The position numbers were made by a program, and so were the translations under genes. Of a DNA stretch of 35,053 nucleotides, positions 14,254-22,221 are shown piece after piece. This DNA is from Rhodocyclales bacterium (GTDB lineage Bacteria; Pseudomonadota; Gammaproteobacteria; Burkholderiales; Rhodocyclaceae). The stretch is taken from NCBI GenBank assembly GCA_016235805.1, contig JACRIY010000094.1:1-35053 (forward strand), read 5' to 3'. Position 1 is the stretch's first letter. Each line of letters opens with the position of its first letter. Under the pieces are notes generated by a model. It saw nothing but the letters and a program-made list of their open reading frames with translations, did no database searches and was not told the origin of the DNA.

Positions 14254-15924
14254 ATGCAGCAGCTGATCGACCTTCGCAACGAGACGCCCGAGACCATCGC
14301 GCTTCAGGCGATCGGTGCGTTCATGGATGCCGGGCGGCCGGCGATCGTGCTCTTCAGCGGGGGCAAGGACTCCTCGGTGCTGCTCAACCTGGCGTTGACC
14401 GCTGCCATCGAGCAGGTGCGCGGCGGCCGCAGGCCCCTGGTCGTCATTGCCCACAGCGACGTGGGCGTCGAGAACCCCGAGATCCAGCGCCTGGTGGCCG
14501 GCGAGATCGCGAAGGCGAGCCGGTTCGCGCGCGAGCACGGGGTCACGGCGGTGGTCAGGGTCGCGAAGCCAGCGTTCTGGGACTCGTTCCCCGTGCGGGT
14601 GATCGGCGGCCGGGCGCTGCCCACGTTTCCGGACTCGCGGCGGGACTGCCAGACCGACCTGAAGCGGCTGCCGAACGAGCGCGAACTGGCCCTGATCGAG
14701 CGGGAGCTACTGGCCAAGGGCTGGCAGCAGCCGGTGCTCATGACCGGTGTGCGGCGCGACGAATCGGTCGTGCGTGGGGCCGCCGTGAAAGGCCGTGGGG
14801 AGAAGGCCGTCACGCTCTGGACGGACAAGGAGGACCGGCTACGCCTCAGCCCGCTGCTGGAGTGGGCAGTGGACGATGTCTGGCAGTACCTCGGCCTGGC
14901 CAACGCGGGTGTGATCCCGTCGTACAGCCGCTTCGACGAGACGATGCAGACTTACCAGGCCGCCGGCGGCAGCAGTTGCGTGGTGGTGGCCGATGCCGAA
15001 ATGCAGAAGCACTCGAAGCCCTGCTCGAGCCGGTTCGGCTGCTGGGTGTGCACCGCGGTCCGCGAGGACAAGTCGCTGCGGCAGATGATCGAGACGGACC
15101 GCGATCGCTATGGGTATCTGGCGCCGCTGGCGGCCTTGCGCGACTTCATCGCGTACACCCAGTACGACTGGTCGCGCCGGCAGTACGTCGGACGCAGCAT
15201 CGTCGAGGGCTTCATCGAGGTCGGCGCCGACACCTACTCGCCTTCGATGCTGGCCGACCTGCTGCGATACACCTTGAGTGCACAGAAGCTCTCAGGCGTT
15301 CCGGTCATCAGTGCCGCCCAGCTCATCGCGATCGATGCCCGCTGGTCCCAGTACGCCATCGCCGAGCCCTTCGCCGCGCTGCGCATCTGGAAGGAGGTCG
15401 AGGAGGGCGCGATCTGGACGCCACCTGCCATCCGTGCCCATCCCAAGACCGCCGTCCCCAAGCTGGGAAAGATCTTCGTGGGCGACTGGAACGACGACGT
15501 CACCTCCGCGCTGGAGGTCACCGGGCTGCGCAACCCGGCCTGGGAGGACTTCGCGGAGACCTGTGGACCAGGGCTGCGCACGCTGGCCAGCGGCCGGGCC
15601 GTGATCGACGTGGAAGGCGAGAGCGAGATCGACGAGGAAGGCGCCTGGCTGTTCCTCGACTTCGAGCTCGAACGCATGCTGCGTGAGCGGTCCATGACCT
15701 CGGGCTACTGGACCAGCGGCTACGAGACTTACCTGTCCTTCGGACTGGTGCAGCCGGCCCGGGGCCAGTCGGCCAGGGTCGACGAGATCCTGCGCCGGTC
15801 CCAATGGCGGCAGCGGCACGGACTGCACGGCGAGCCGCCGCTGGCCACCTTGCGGGATCGCCTGTCGGTGCGCTATCCGAGCCAGGGTGACCTCTTCGAA
15901 GAACTCCTGGAGTCCGATGCCTGA
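14254..15924 (+). CDS. DndC-like sulfurtransferase / PAPS-reductase family
   Basis: 556 residues, ATG 14254 with GGGAGAG upstream. The PP-loop is VLFSGGKDSSVLLNLAL (residues 32-48). Cys132 (RDCQTDLKRLP), Cys257, Cys263 and Cys266 (CSSRFGCWVC, followed by TAVREDKSL) match the cysteine arrangement of DndC, the iron-sulfur cysteine-dependent enzyme of DNA phosphorothioation. The HSDVGVENPEI stretch and SPLLEWAVDDVWQYL are also DndC-like. Length is close to DndC (about 500-550). No DndB, DndD, DndE or IscS-like DndA is in the window. It might serve an incomplete Dnd system, use a host cysteine desulfurase, or modify another substrate together with the PP-loop protein at 12116. Confidence 0.85.
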   Translation: MQQLIDLRNETPETIALQAIGAFMDAGRPAIVLFSGGKDSSVLLNLALTAAIEQVRGGRRPLVVIAHSDVGVENPEIQRLVAGEIAKASRFAREHGVTAVVRVAKPAFWDSFPVRVIGGRALPTFPDSRRDCQTDLKRLPNERELALIERELLAKGWQQPVLMTGVRRDESVVRGAAVKGRGEKAVTLWTDKEDRLRLSPLLEWAVDDVWQYLGLANAGVIPSYSRFDETMQTYQAAGGSSCVVVADAEMQKHSKPCSSRFGCWVCTAVREDKSLRQMIETDRDRYGYLAPLAALRDFIAYTQYDWSRRQYVGRSIVEGFIEVGADTYSPSMLADLLRYTLSAQKLSGVPVISAAQLIAIDARWSQYAIAEPFAALRIWKEVEEGAIWTPPAIRAHPKTAVPKLGKIFVGDWNDDVTSALEVTGLRNPAWEDFAETCGPGLRTLASGRAVIDVEGESEIDEEGAWLFLDFELERMLRERSMTSGYWTSGYETYLSFGLVQPARGQSARVDEILRRSQWRQRHGLHGEPPLATLRDRLSVRYPSQGDLFEELLESDA

Positions 15925-16124
15925 AGGCGCCAGCCGGCAGGGGCCACCCGGCCAGTTGCCCCCTTTCCTGGGCCTACCTCCAGGGGCAGTCGAACGGGGG
16001 AGCGAAGGGCGCTCGTCCCTGCGGGCTGCAGGGGGCCGACAGGTGGCACCGCAACGGGTGCATTCGCCTGGGCGCTTGAACATCGGCGGCCGCCCGGGAG
16101 ACTTGTCTCAAAGGAGCAACCGCC

Positions 16125-16448
16125 ATGGTCGAAGACAAGCTTCAGCTGGTGAGCCGACACGCCTATACGCACGAGATCCGCGACAACATGGGCGAGTGGA
16201 TCTGGCTCGGCGACGAGGCGAGCATGGCGATGATCTTCTGGAACCTGTCGGGACAGAACTTCGCCGAGCGGCCGGCGACAGCGTACGCCGACTACCTGGC
16301 GTGGATGCGCCACTTCACCGCGCTGTCCTGGCCCGGGCGCCAAGACCCGCTCGCTGCGGGCCAGACAATCGAACTCGCGACGATCAACGGTGAGTCGATC
16401 GCGCGACACACGTTCGGATCGCAGACAGCACCGGGAGGGGCAGGGTGA
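16125..16448 (+). CDS. Hypothetical protein
   Basis: 107 residues, ATG with a strong SD (AAAGGAG). Trp- and acidic-rich N-terminus (residues 15-45: THEIRDNMGEWIWLGDEASM), then YADYLAWMRHFTALSWPG. Looks like a compact alpha/beta domain. No family is recognised. Its stop overlaps the start of the uracil-DNA glycosylase gene (GTGA), so the two are cotranslated. The 200 bases upstream (15925-16124) contain no gene. Confidence 0.65.
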   Translation: MVEDKLQLVSRHAYTHEIRDNMGEWIWLGDEASMAMIFWNLSGQNFAERPATAYADYLAWMRHFTALSWPGRQDPLAAGQTIELATINGESIARHTFGSQTAPGGAG

Positions 16449-17095
16449 ACACGAAGCGGCTCGTGGAAGCGTTGGTCGGCGGCCTTCCGACCGCTGCGCC
16501 GGGCCTGTTCAACCCGTGGGCGGATGTCTGTGCAGAAGACCTCGCGGCGAACGGCCCGGACGCCAAGAGAGCGCGGCTGGCGCGACACCTGGACTGCGAG
16601 GCCGAGTTCATCCTGTGCGGCGAGGCGGCCGGATGGCAGGGCATGCGTCATACCGGCCTGGCCTTCACCAGCGAACGGCAACTGGTGCAGGGGACCGTTC
16701 CTCGGCTCGAGGCTGGTACGGCACGGCTCACGACACGAGACAAGCCGTTCACCGAGCCCTCGGCCACGTTGGTCTGGCGCTCGCTGCACGCGCTCGGCAT
16801 CGCGGATCGTGTGGTGATGTGGAACGCATTGCCGATGCATCCCTTCGTGGCTGGCGTGCCGCGCACGAATCGCACGCCCACCGACAACGAACTGGCGCAC
16901 GGACGGCGTCCTCTGCAGGCACTGCTGGCCGCGTACCCGCGTGCCACGGTCATTGCCGTGGGAAAGAAGGCGGCCGAGCAGTTGACGCGCCTGGGCGTGA
17001 CTCCGGCGGCGGCGATCCGGCATCCGGCCAACGGCGGCGCACTTGCGTTCGCGCAGGGCATGGAGGCGTGCGTGAAGGTGCGTCGCGCAAGATGA
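16445..17095 (+). CDS. Uracil-DNA glycosylase superfamily protein
   Basis: 216 residues from GTG 16445. The active-site motif FILCGEAAGWQGMRHTGLAF (residues 55-74) corresponds to the GEAPG/GQDPYH loop of the UDG superfamily, here with Ala in place of Pro. WNALPMHP near 118-125 and RHPANGG near 195-201 correspond to the second and third conserved motifs (the latter equals HPSP). It should excise uracil or a modified base from DNA. This compact form is often seen in phages and islands. It is coupled on both sides (GTGA upstream, ATGA downstream). Confidence 0.85.
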   Translation: MNTKRLVEALVGGLPTAAPGLFNPWADVCAEDLAANGPDAKRARLARHLDCEAEFILCGEAAGWQGMRHTGLAFTSERQLVQGTVPRLEAGTARLTTRDKPFTEPSATLVWRSLHALGIADRVVMWNALPMHPFVAGVPRTNRTPTDNELAHGRRPLQALLAAYPRATVIAVGKKAAEQLTRLGVTPAAAIRHPANGGALAFAQGMEACVKVRRAR

Positions 17096-17331
17096 GCGCA
17101 GCGGCCAGCTCTCCATCGGCGGAGAGCGACACGGGGTATCAACGGCTCGGTGACTTGCCCAGCGGTCACGCGTTGCGCCGGCAGCCGCTCGGCTCGCTGG
17201 GCGCCCAGTGCAGGAACCGGCAGTCGAAGGAATGGCGTGACGTCGTGCGCTGGCGCATCGCAAGCTGCACTTTCGACGAGCTTGGCGAGTCGTGGACGGC
17301 GACGAGCGAGTTCCGGGTTCGCGCACCCTGA
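17092..17331 (+). CDS. Small hypothetical protein
   Basis: 79 residues, ATGA overlap with the glycosylase stop. Ser/Ala-rich start, then YQRLGDLPSGHALRRQPLGS and a basic region with WRDVVRWRIASCTFDELGE. It resembles a small DNA-associated or regulatory protein, but I recognise no family. Only coupling and open frame support it. Confidence 0.45.
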   Translation: MSAAASSPSAESDTGYQRLGDLPSGHALRRQPLGSLGAQCRNRQSKEWRDVVRWRIASCTFDELGESWTATSEFRVRAP

Positions 17332-17347
17332 GTCAGTCTCTCCCACT

Positions 17348-17361
17348 GCCCGCCGGCGGGC
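17348..17361. terminator. GC palindrome after the glycosylase operon
   Basis: GCCCGCCGGCGGGC is a perfect 14-bp palindrome 16 bases after the stop at 17331. In RNA it could form only a small hairpin and there is no T-run, so a terminator role is tentative. Confidence 0.3.
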
Positions 17362-17425
17362 CTTGAAGACAGCGAGGGCGGCGAGATCCTGAAGGTCCAT
17401 CCACCAGGACCAGCAGGCATCTCGC

Positions 17426-18136
17426 ATGGACGAACTCGACACCGGCACTGTCCTCGGTGCCATCACCGCGCTGCAGGGCCAGGGCTACTGCGTGCGCCGG
17501 ACCCCTGGCCCGCAGCAGCGTGAGCACAGCTTTGCGTTCGTGCTGCACACGCCGGGTATGCAGCGGGCCCTGGTTGGACCGGCGCGGTCGACGGTATTCG
17601 CAGCCTGGGCCAGCGCACAGGAGCACGCAGAACAGGCCGAAGGGACGCCGGCCACCTCCAAGCCGGCGCCGTTCTTCGCGGCGGAACTGCCCGCCGTTGC
17701 ACTCGACGTCTCGGTCATCGCGAGCCGCTTCGGCATCGACATCGCGACGGCCGAGCGCCAGGTGCAGCAGCTGCGGCAGCAGTCCATCTTCCTCAGCGCG
17801 ACGCATCAGGTGAACGTGCAGCTGATCAGGGTGCCCTTTGGGGAAGACCTTGGAGACGTTGCGTGGCTGTCCATCAAGCGCCGCGATCGCGAGGTGATCC
17901 GCGACTGGCGGGAACTGCAGGCGATCAAGAACGCCATCGTCGGGCCGGAGCACGAGGGCTTCGAGCTCTATCCCGCCGAATCCCGGTTGGTCGACACCGC
18001 GAACCAGTTCCATCTGTTCGTCTTCATGGACCGGCGTGTTCGCATGCCGGTCGGGTTCGTCGAGCGCGAGGTGGCCGGCACCGCGGAGGCGAGCGCGGTC
18101 GGTGCGACGCAGCGAGAGCTGCCTTCGAGAACGTGA
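17426..18136 (+). CDS. Hypothetical protein, DUF7694-like C-terminus
   Basis: 236 residues. An N-terminal region (1-75) containing VLGAITALQGQGYCVRRTPG is followed by a helical stretch with FGIDIATAERQVQQLRQQS. The C-terminal domain, about 125-210, reads VNVQLIRVPFGE, VAWLSIKRRDREVIRDWREL, QAIKNAIVGPEHEGFELYP and NQFHLFVF. This order is that of the small phage/island domain I recall as DUF7694, function unknown. It has a weak SD. It ends 210 bases before the RHH gene, so it probably belongs to the upstream unit. Confidence 0.65.
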   Translation: MDELDTGTVLGAITALQGQGYCVRRTPGPQQREHSFAFVLHTPGMQRALVGPARSTVFAAWASAQEHAEQAEGTPATSKPAPFFAAELPAVALDVSVIASRFGIDIATAERQVQQLRQQSIFLSATHQVNVQLIRVPFGEDLGDVAWLSIKRRDREVIRDWRELQAIKNAIVGPEHEGFELYPAESRLVDTANQFHLFVFMDRRVRMPVGFVEREVAGTAEASAVGATQRELPSRT

Positions 18137-18293
18137 GTACGTTGAGCGAGTAAGGCGAACGAATCGGGCCCGCAGCGTTCGTCAAGCCGAAGGGGTAGCG
18201 CTGTCGTGATTGGAGGACTGGCGCGCGCGAGCAAGCCTGAGGATGAAGGGCGGACGTTACCGCTGCCATCTGCTGCTTGTTGGCCCAAAAAGC

Positions 18294-18308
18294 ACTGCAG
18301 ACTGCAGT
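18294..18308. promoter_or_regulatory. Palindromic operator candidate upstream of RHH gene
   Basis: ACTGCAG-A-CTGCAGT is a perfect 15-bp palindrome 38 bases before the start of the RHH gene. Ribbon-helix-helix regulators bind such short palindromes as dimers, often repressing their own operon. The A-rich CAAAAAG just upstream and TACATT (18308-18313) just downstream suggest overlap with the promoter, though no -35 box at proper spacing was found. Confidence 0.55.
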
Positions 18309-18346
18309 ACATTTCAACGACTTAGCCAACGCAGCCCATCGCCAAC

Positions 18347-18535
18347 ATGAGACGCCCGAAGATCAAGACAGCGACGCTTACGGTACGGCTTGACCCAAAG
18401 ATCAAGGCCGCGGCCGAGGCGGCGGCAGAGAAGGATCACCGCAGCCTCACGAGCCTGTTGGAAGTATTGATCGTCAATCACTGCCGGGCGCTTGGGCTGG
18501 GCCTCGAACAATTTTCTAAGGAAGTCCACCAATGA
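18347..18535 (+). CDS. Ribbon-helix-helix (CopG-like) regulator
   Basis: 62 residues. The beginning is basic (RRPKIKTA), then TLTVRLDPKIKAAAEAAAEK gives the RHH beta strand and first helix, and RSLTSLLEVLIVNHCRALGL the second helix. This is the size and layout of an Arc/CopG family DNA-binding protein, typically an antitoxin or autorepressor. Its stop overlaps the NADAR start (ATGA), and a perfect palindrome lies just upstream. It therefore most likely controls the whole downstream block of defence-like genes. Confidence 0.8.
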   Translation: MRRPKIKTATLTVRLDPKIKAAAEAAAEKDHRSLTSLLEVLIVNHCRALGLGLEQFSKEVHQ

Positions 18536-19137
18536 CCAAGACGCCGACGACGGCGCGCAAGCGCGCAGTCACGCAAACCGCTGCCGTCAACGAGATTCGG
18601 TTTTATCGCGCCAATGAAGAGCCGTATGGCGCTTTCAGCAATCTGTACAAGCGTCCGGTGGAATTCGAGGGGACGAGCTACCCTACGTCGGAGCACGCCT
18701 ATCAGGCAGGCAAGGCGCTGAAGCCCGCGGTGCGCGAGTGGATCCTCAGCGCGCCGACGCCGGCCCTGGCCGCGATGGCCGCGCATGGTCTGTACGTGTG
18801 GGACGTGGTGCCCGATTGGGCGCAGATCAAGTTCACCCGGATGCGCGCCGTGCTGCGCGCGAAGTTCGATCAGCACGCCGACTTGCGCGAGCTGCTGCTG
18901 TCCACCGGCGAGGCCAGGCTCGTGGAGGCCGGAACCGTCAACAACGCCGTCAATCGCCTCTGGGGCGAGGTGGACGGCAAGGGCGAGAACATGCTGGGCG
19001 TGATGCTGATGGAGCTTCGAACGGCGTACGCCAAGCAGCGCTCCGCGGGCGCGCGTGCCGCCAAGAAGGCTTCCGCGTCCACGCAGACTTCGGCAAGCCC
19101 GAAGCTCGCCTCCAAGCGGGCAGGCGCGCCCGCATGA
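18532..19137 (+). CDS. NADAR family protein (YbiA-like)
   Basis: 201 residues, coupled to the RHH gene by ATGA. The NADAR fold motifs are clear: FYRANEEPYGAFSNLY (24-39), YPTSEHAYQAGKAL (50-63), WAQIKFTRMRAVLRAKF near 97-113 and LWGEVDGKGENMLGVMLMELR near 143-163. NADAR proteins act on ADP-ribose- or riboflavin-intermediate-type N-glycosides; some reverse ADP-ribosylation of guanine in DNA and serve as antitoxins. The N-terminal 20 and C-terminal 35 residues are basic and low-complexity (Ala, Ser, Lys), suggesting nucleic-acid contact. The partner here is not a DarT-like toxin but a phosphoribosyltransferase/ATPase set. Confidence 0.88.
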   Translation: MTKTPTTARKRAVTQTAAVNEIRFYRANEEPYGAFSNLYKRPVEFEGTSYPTSEHAYQAGKALKPAVREWILSAPTPALAAMAAHGLYVWDVVPDWAQIKFTRMRAVLRAKFDQHADLRELLLSTGEARLVEAGTVNNAVNRLWGEVDGKGENMLGVMLMELRTAYAKQRSAGARAAKKASASTQTSASPKLASKRAGAPA

Positions 19138-21122
19138 CCGCTGCTCCCAGCATGCCGTCAGCGGCCAATCACTACGAGGACGAGCTCGCGCAGTTGGGCA
19201 GCAGCTACTCGGCGGCGTGCGCCGCCGACATCGAGGCGTTGAAGCTCGCGATTGCCAGCACCGCCGAAGCCAGCATGATCGGCGTGGGCTCGGGAGGATC
19301 CTTCACCGTGGCCTCTTTGCTGTGCAGCCTGCACGAGGCCTACACTGGCCGGGTCTCTCGCTCCTCAACACCGCTGGAGATCATCTGCACCCCGGCCCTG
19401 GCCGCGTCGAGTCCGGTCTTTCTGGTGTCGGCCGAAGGCAAGAACCCCGACATCGTCGAGGCCCTCGAGCGGTCGCGACGCTTCAGCTCGCGCACGGTCC
19501 ACGTGCTGACCAACCGGCAAGACAGTCCTCTGATGGCGCACGTCCAGGCGCTGCCGGGCGTGAAGCCCTACGTGTTCGAGCTGGCGAAGAAGGACGGCTA
19601 CCTCGCGACCAACAGCCTGCTGCTCGACGCGGTGCTGGTGGCGCGCGCTTATGGCGAACTCAACGGCCGTCGTCAGCCGATGCCTGCGGATATCACGGCA
19701 TTGCAAGTCGGCGAGCAGAGCGTGCAAGAGTGGCTCGCGGCGGCACAGCCCTTCATCGCCGAGGCCGTGCGGCGTGGCGCGCTGACCGTCGTCTACTCGC
19801 CGTTGCTGCGGGCCATCGCCACCGACCTGGAATCCAAGCTCTCTGAAGGGGCGCTTCTGCACATCCAACTGGCCGATCTGCGTTCGTACGCCCACGGTCG
19901 GCACCTGTGGCTCGCGCAGCGCCCGCAGGACTGCGCCATTCTTGCGCTGGTCGAGCCATCGCTGGGCAAGCTGTGGGATGACATGAGAAGCAAGTTCCCC
20001 TGCGGCATTCCGACGCTGACGATGCCCTTGTCCGGCGCCGATCCGGTCCACCTGATCGCTGGCCTGGTCGCGCAGATGCACTTGGTGGCCGCGGTTGGCC
20101 GCGAGCTCGGCACCGACCCCGGCCGACCCGAAGTGCCGACCTACGGGCGGGAGATCCACTACGCGAACCTGCGAGACGTGATCCCGCTGCCGCTGCTGGC
20201 AGGGCCTGCGGAGGAACAGTCCAAGTACGAGGTGCTCGGTGCCCACTGGCCTTCGCAGCGAGACCACGGCACGATGCGCCGCGCGGCCCGGGCCTTCGCG
20301 GACACGCTGCGCGCGCAACGCTTCAAGGCCGTGGTGTTCGACTACGACGGCACGCTGTGCAGCTCGCAGAGCAAGGACGGCCCGCCGCCGTCCAGCGTGG
20401 TGGAGCATCTCGTCCGGCTGGCCCGCGCAGGCATCGTCGTCGGCATTGCTTCGGGTCGGGGCGGCTCGATCCAGACCTGCCTGCAAGAGGTCCTGCCGCC
20501 CGACGTCCTGCCCAGGATCAGGCTGGGCCTGTACAACGGCGGCTGGATCGCCGGGGCGGATGCTCCGCCGGCGCCGCCGGCGCAGACCAGTGAGTTCCTG
20601 AGCCACGTGACGCGCATCGTGGTGCGCCTGAAGGCCCTCGGCGTGCCCATCCTGGCCCACCGCATCACGCATCCCTACCAAGTCAGTGTCCGGTTCCGCG
20701 AGGGCCTAGCGACCGATGGCATGTGGTTCGTGATCGCCGACGCGCTGCGCCAGGCGGGCCTCGACCTCTCGACCATGGTTCGCAGCAAACACTCGGTCGA
20801 CATCCTCGCGAAGGGCGTGAGCAAGTCGGCGCTCGTGGCGGACATTATCCAAAAGGACAAGGTCGACCCCTACGAGATCCTGACGATGGGCGACCAGGGG
20901 GCTTGGCCAGGCAACGACGCCGCATTGCTGGAGCACCGGTACTCGCTGAGCGTGGACATGCCTTCGCGTCGACTGGACCGTGCCTGGAAGCTCGCGCCCG
21001 CCGAGAAGCGCGACGTCGATGCCACGCTGTGGTACCTGGAGCGGATGGTGATCGAGGACGGCGGCGTGTTTCGGCTGGACCTGCCGGATGCGCGCGACAA
21101 CGGGGAGGCCGACGGTGCGTGA
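19134..21122 (+). CDS. SIS domain-HAD phosphatase fusion
   Basis: 662 residues from ATG 19134 (ATGA with NADAR; the longer frame to 18738 lies inside NADAR). The N-terminal half (about 20-345) is SIS-like: MIGVGSGGSFTVASLL at 48-63 matches the sugar-phosphate-binding Ser/Gly loop, and a second half has VVYSPLLRAIATDLESKLSE. The C-terminal half (about 395-640) is a HAD hydrolase: motif I VVFDYDGTLC (nucleophile Asp near 403), motif II IASGRG, Lys in DILAKGVSKSAL, and motif IV MGDQGAWPGNDAALL (about 585-599), with a Cof-type cap between. It would bind or isomerise a phospho-sugar and remove a phosphate. This fusion is unusual; its place beside a phosphoribosyltransferase suggests action on a ribose-phosphate compound. 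Confidence 0.85.
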   Translation: MTAAPSMPSAANHYEDELAQLGSSYSAACAADIEALKLAIASTAEASMIGVGSGGSFTVASLLCSLHEAYTGRVSRSSTPLEIICTPALAASSPVFLVSAEGKNPDIVEALERSRRFSSRTVHVLTNRQDSPLMAHVQALPGVKPYVFELAKKDGYLATNSLLLDAVLVARAYGELNGRRQPMPADITALQVGEQSVQEWLAAAQPFIAEAVRRGALTVVYSPLLRAIATDLESKLSEGALLHIQLADLRSYAHGRHLWLAQRPQDCAILALVEPSLGKLWDDMRSKFPCGIPTLTMPLSGADPVHLIAGLVAQMHLVAAVGRELGTDPGRPEVPTYGREIHYANLRDVIPLPLLAGPAEEQSKYEVLGAHWPSQRDHGTMRRAARAFADTLRAQRFKAVVFDYDGTLCSSQSKDGPPPSSVVEHLVRLARAGIVVGIASGRGGSIQTCLQEVLPPDVLPRIRLGLYNGGWIAGADAPPAPPAQTSEFLSHVTRIVVRLKALGVPILAHRITHPYQVSVRFREGLATDGMWFVIADALRQAGLDLSTMVRSKHSVDILAKGVSKSALVADIIQKDKVDPYEILTMGDQGAWPGNDAALLEHRYSLSVDMPSRRLDRAWKLAPAEKRDVDATLWYLERMVIEDGGVFRLDLPDARDNGEADGA

Positions 21123-22221
21123 CCAGAACGCCGCCAAGTTGCTGGCCAAGGTGATGGGATGGGAGGACCTGGAGACCGTGCCCCAGGTGCTGCCGACCCT
21201 GCAACTGCTGGCCGACTTCAAGTACGACCACTACCAACGCTTCGGCCCGGGGCGCCGCTTCATCGAGAGCCTGGCGCTGTGGCTCCACCAGTTCGAGCCT
21301 CCGGATCGGCAGGCCGCCTTGGGGTTGGTCCTGGATCGCCTGGTGTTCATCTCCGACGCCGAGTTCTCGCATCTGGTGCGCACCGCCTACCGCGACTGGA
21401 TCGTGCAGGAACGCATGCGACTGGTCTCCGAGGAACACGAGATCCCTTCGTTCAGGGTTCGGGAGATCGCTCGCCACCGGCGCTTCGAGCAACTGCGGCT
21501 GACGTCCTTGTACCTCGGCCTGAGCGATGGCGCGCGCACCAACGAACTGCGGCGGGCCAGCGACGGCGAGATCGGCAACGAGCAGATCTGGCAGGCCTAC
21601 GAACTGGGCGACGAGAAGGCCGAGGACATGCTCGAGGACCTCGGAGCATCGCTGCACGGCGCCGGCTTCGCATCGGAGGACCCGCGCTTCAACCTGATCT
21701 GGCTGCTCGACGACTTCTCCGGCAGCGGCAACACCTACATCCGCTATGACGGCGCCTCGCGCCGATTCAAGGGCAAGCTGCCCAAGATCTACCAGCGGCT
21801 TCACCAGCGCGGCATGGTCGACCCGTCGCACTACGAAGTGTTCCTGATGCTCTACACCGCGACGCGTCAGGCGATCGACCACATCGAGTACTGGTCGGAG
21901 CGGTTCACGACGGACCACGGCTTCAAGCCCTTGCAGGTGCGCGTGCTGTGCCCGATCGAGCCCGAGGTCTCGCTGACTCGCAACGCCAGTCCCGAACTGC
22001 AGGCCCTGCTGGCCAACCCGGCCTACAGCAACAAAGGCGTGGTCGACAAGCACTTCCTCGTCGGTGGGACCGACGATGCAAGCCTCGGCTTTGCCGGATG
22101 CGCGTTGCCGGTGGTGTTGGGCCACAACACGCCGAACAACTCGGTGTTCCTGTTGTGGGGGCCGGAGCAGTTCAAGCCGCACGGACTGTTTCCCCGCGTC
22201 AGCCGTCATCGGGAGTTCTGA
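21115..22221 (+). CDS. Phosphoribosyltransferase-like protein
   Basis: 368 residues from GTG 21115, with GGGGAGG 7 bases upstream, overlapping the SIS-HAD gene by 8 bases. The key motif is FNLIWLLDDFSGSGNTYIRY at about 192-211. Two acidic residues followed by a GSGxT loop form the PRPP-binding signature of type I phosphoribosyltransferases (usually VVDDxxxTGxT). The rest does not match a salvage enzyme; the N-terminal 170 residues are helical. A KGVVDKHFLVGGTDDASLGF segment and VVLGHNTPNNSVFLLWG occur near the end. I recall that conflict-system surveys describe such a PRTase paired with an ORC/CDC6-like ATPase, which is the next gene. Confidence 0.75.
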   Translation: MRDQNAAKLLAKVMGWEDLETVPQVLPTLQLLADFKYDHYQRFGPGRRFIESLALWLHQFEPPDRQAALGLVLDRLVFISDAEFSHLVRTAYRDWIVQERMRLVSEEHEIPSFRVREIARHRRFEQLRLTSLYLGLSDGARTNELRRASDGEIGNEQIWQAYELGDEKAEDMLEDLGASLHGAGFASEDPRFNLIWLLDDFSGSGNTYIRYDGASRRFKGKLPKIYQRLHQRGMVDPSHYEVFLMLYTATRQAIDHIEYWSERFTTDHGFKPLQVRVLCPIEPEVSLTRNASPELQALLANPAYSNKGVVDKHFLVGGTDDASLGFAGCALPVVLGHNTPNNSVFLLWGPEQFKPHGLFPRVSRHREF

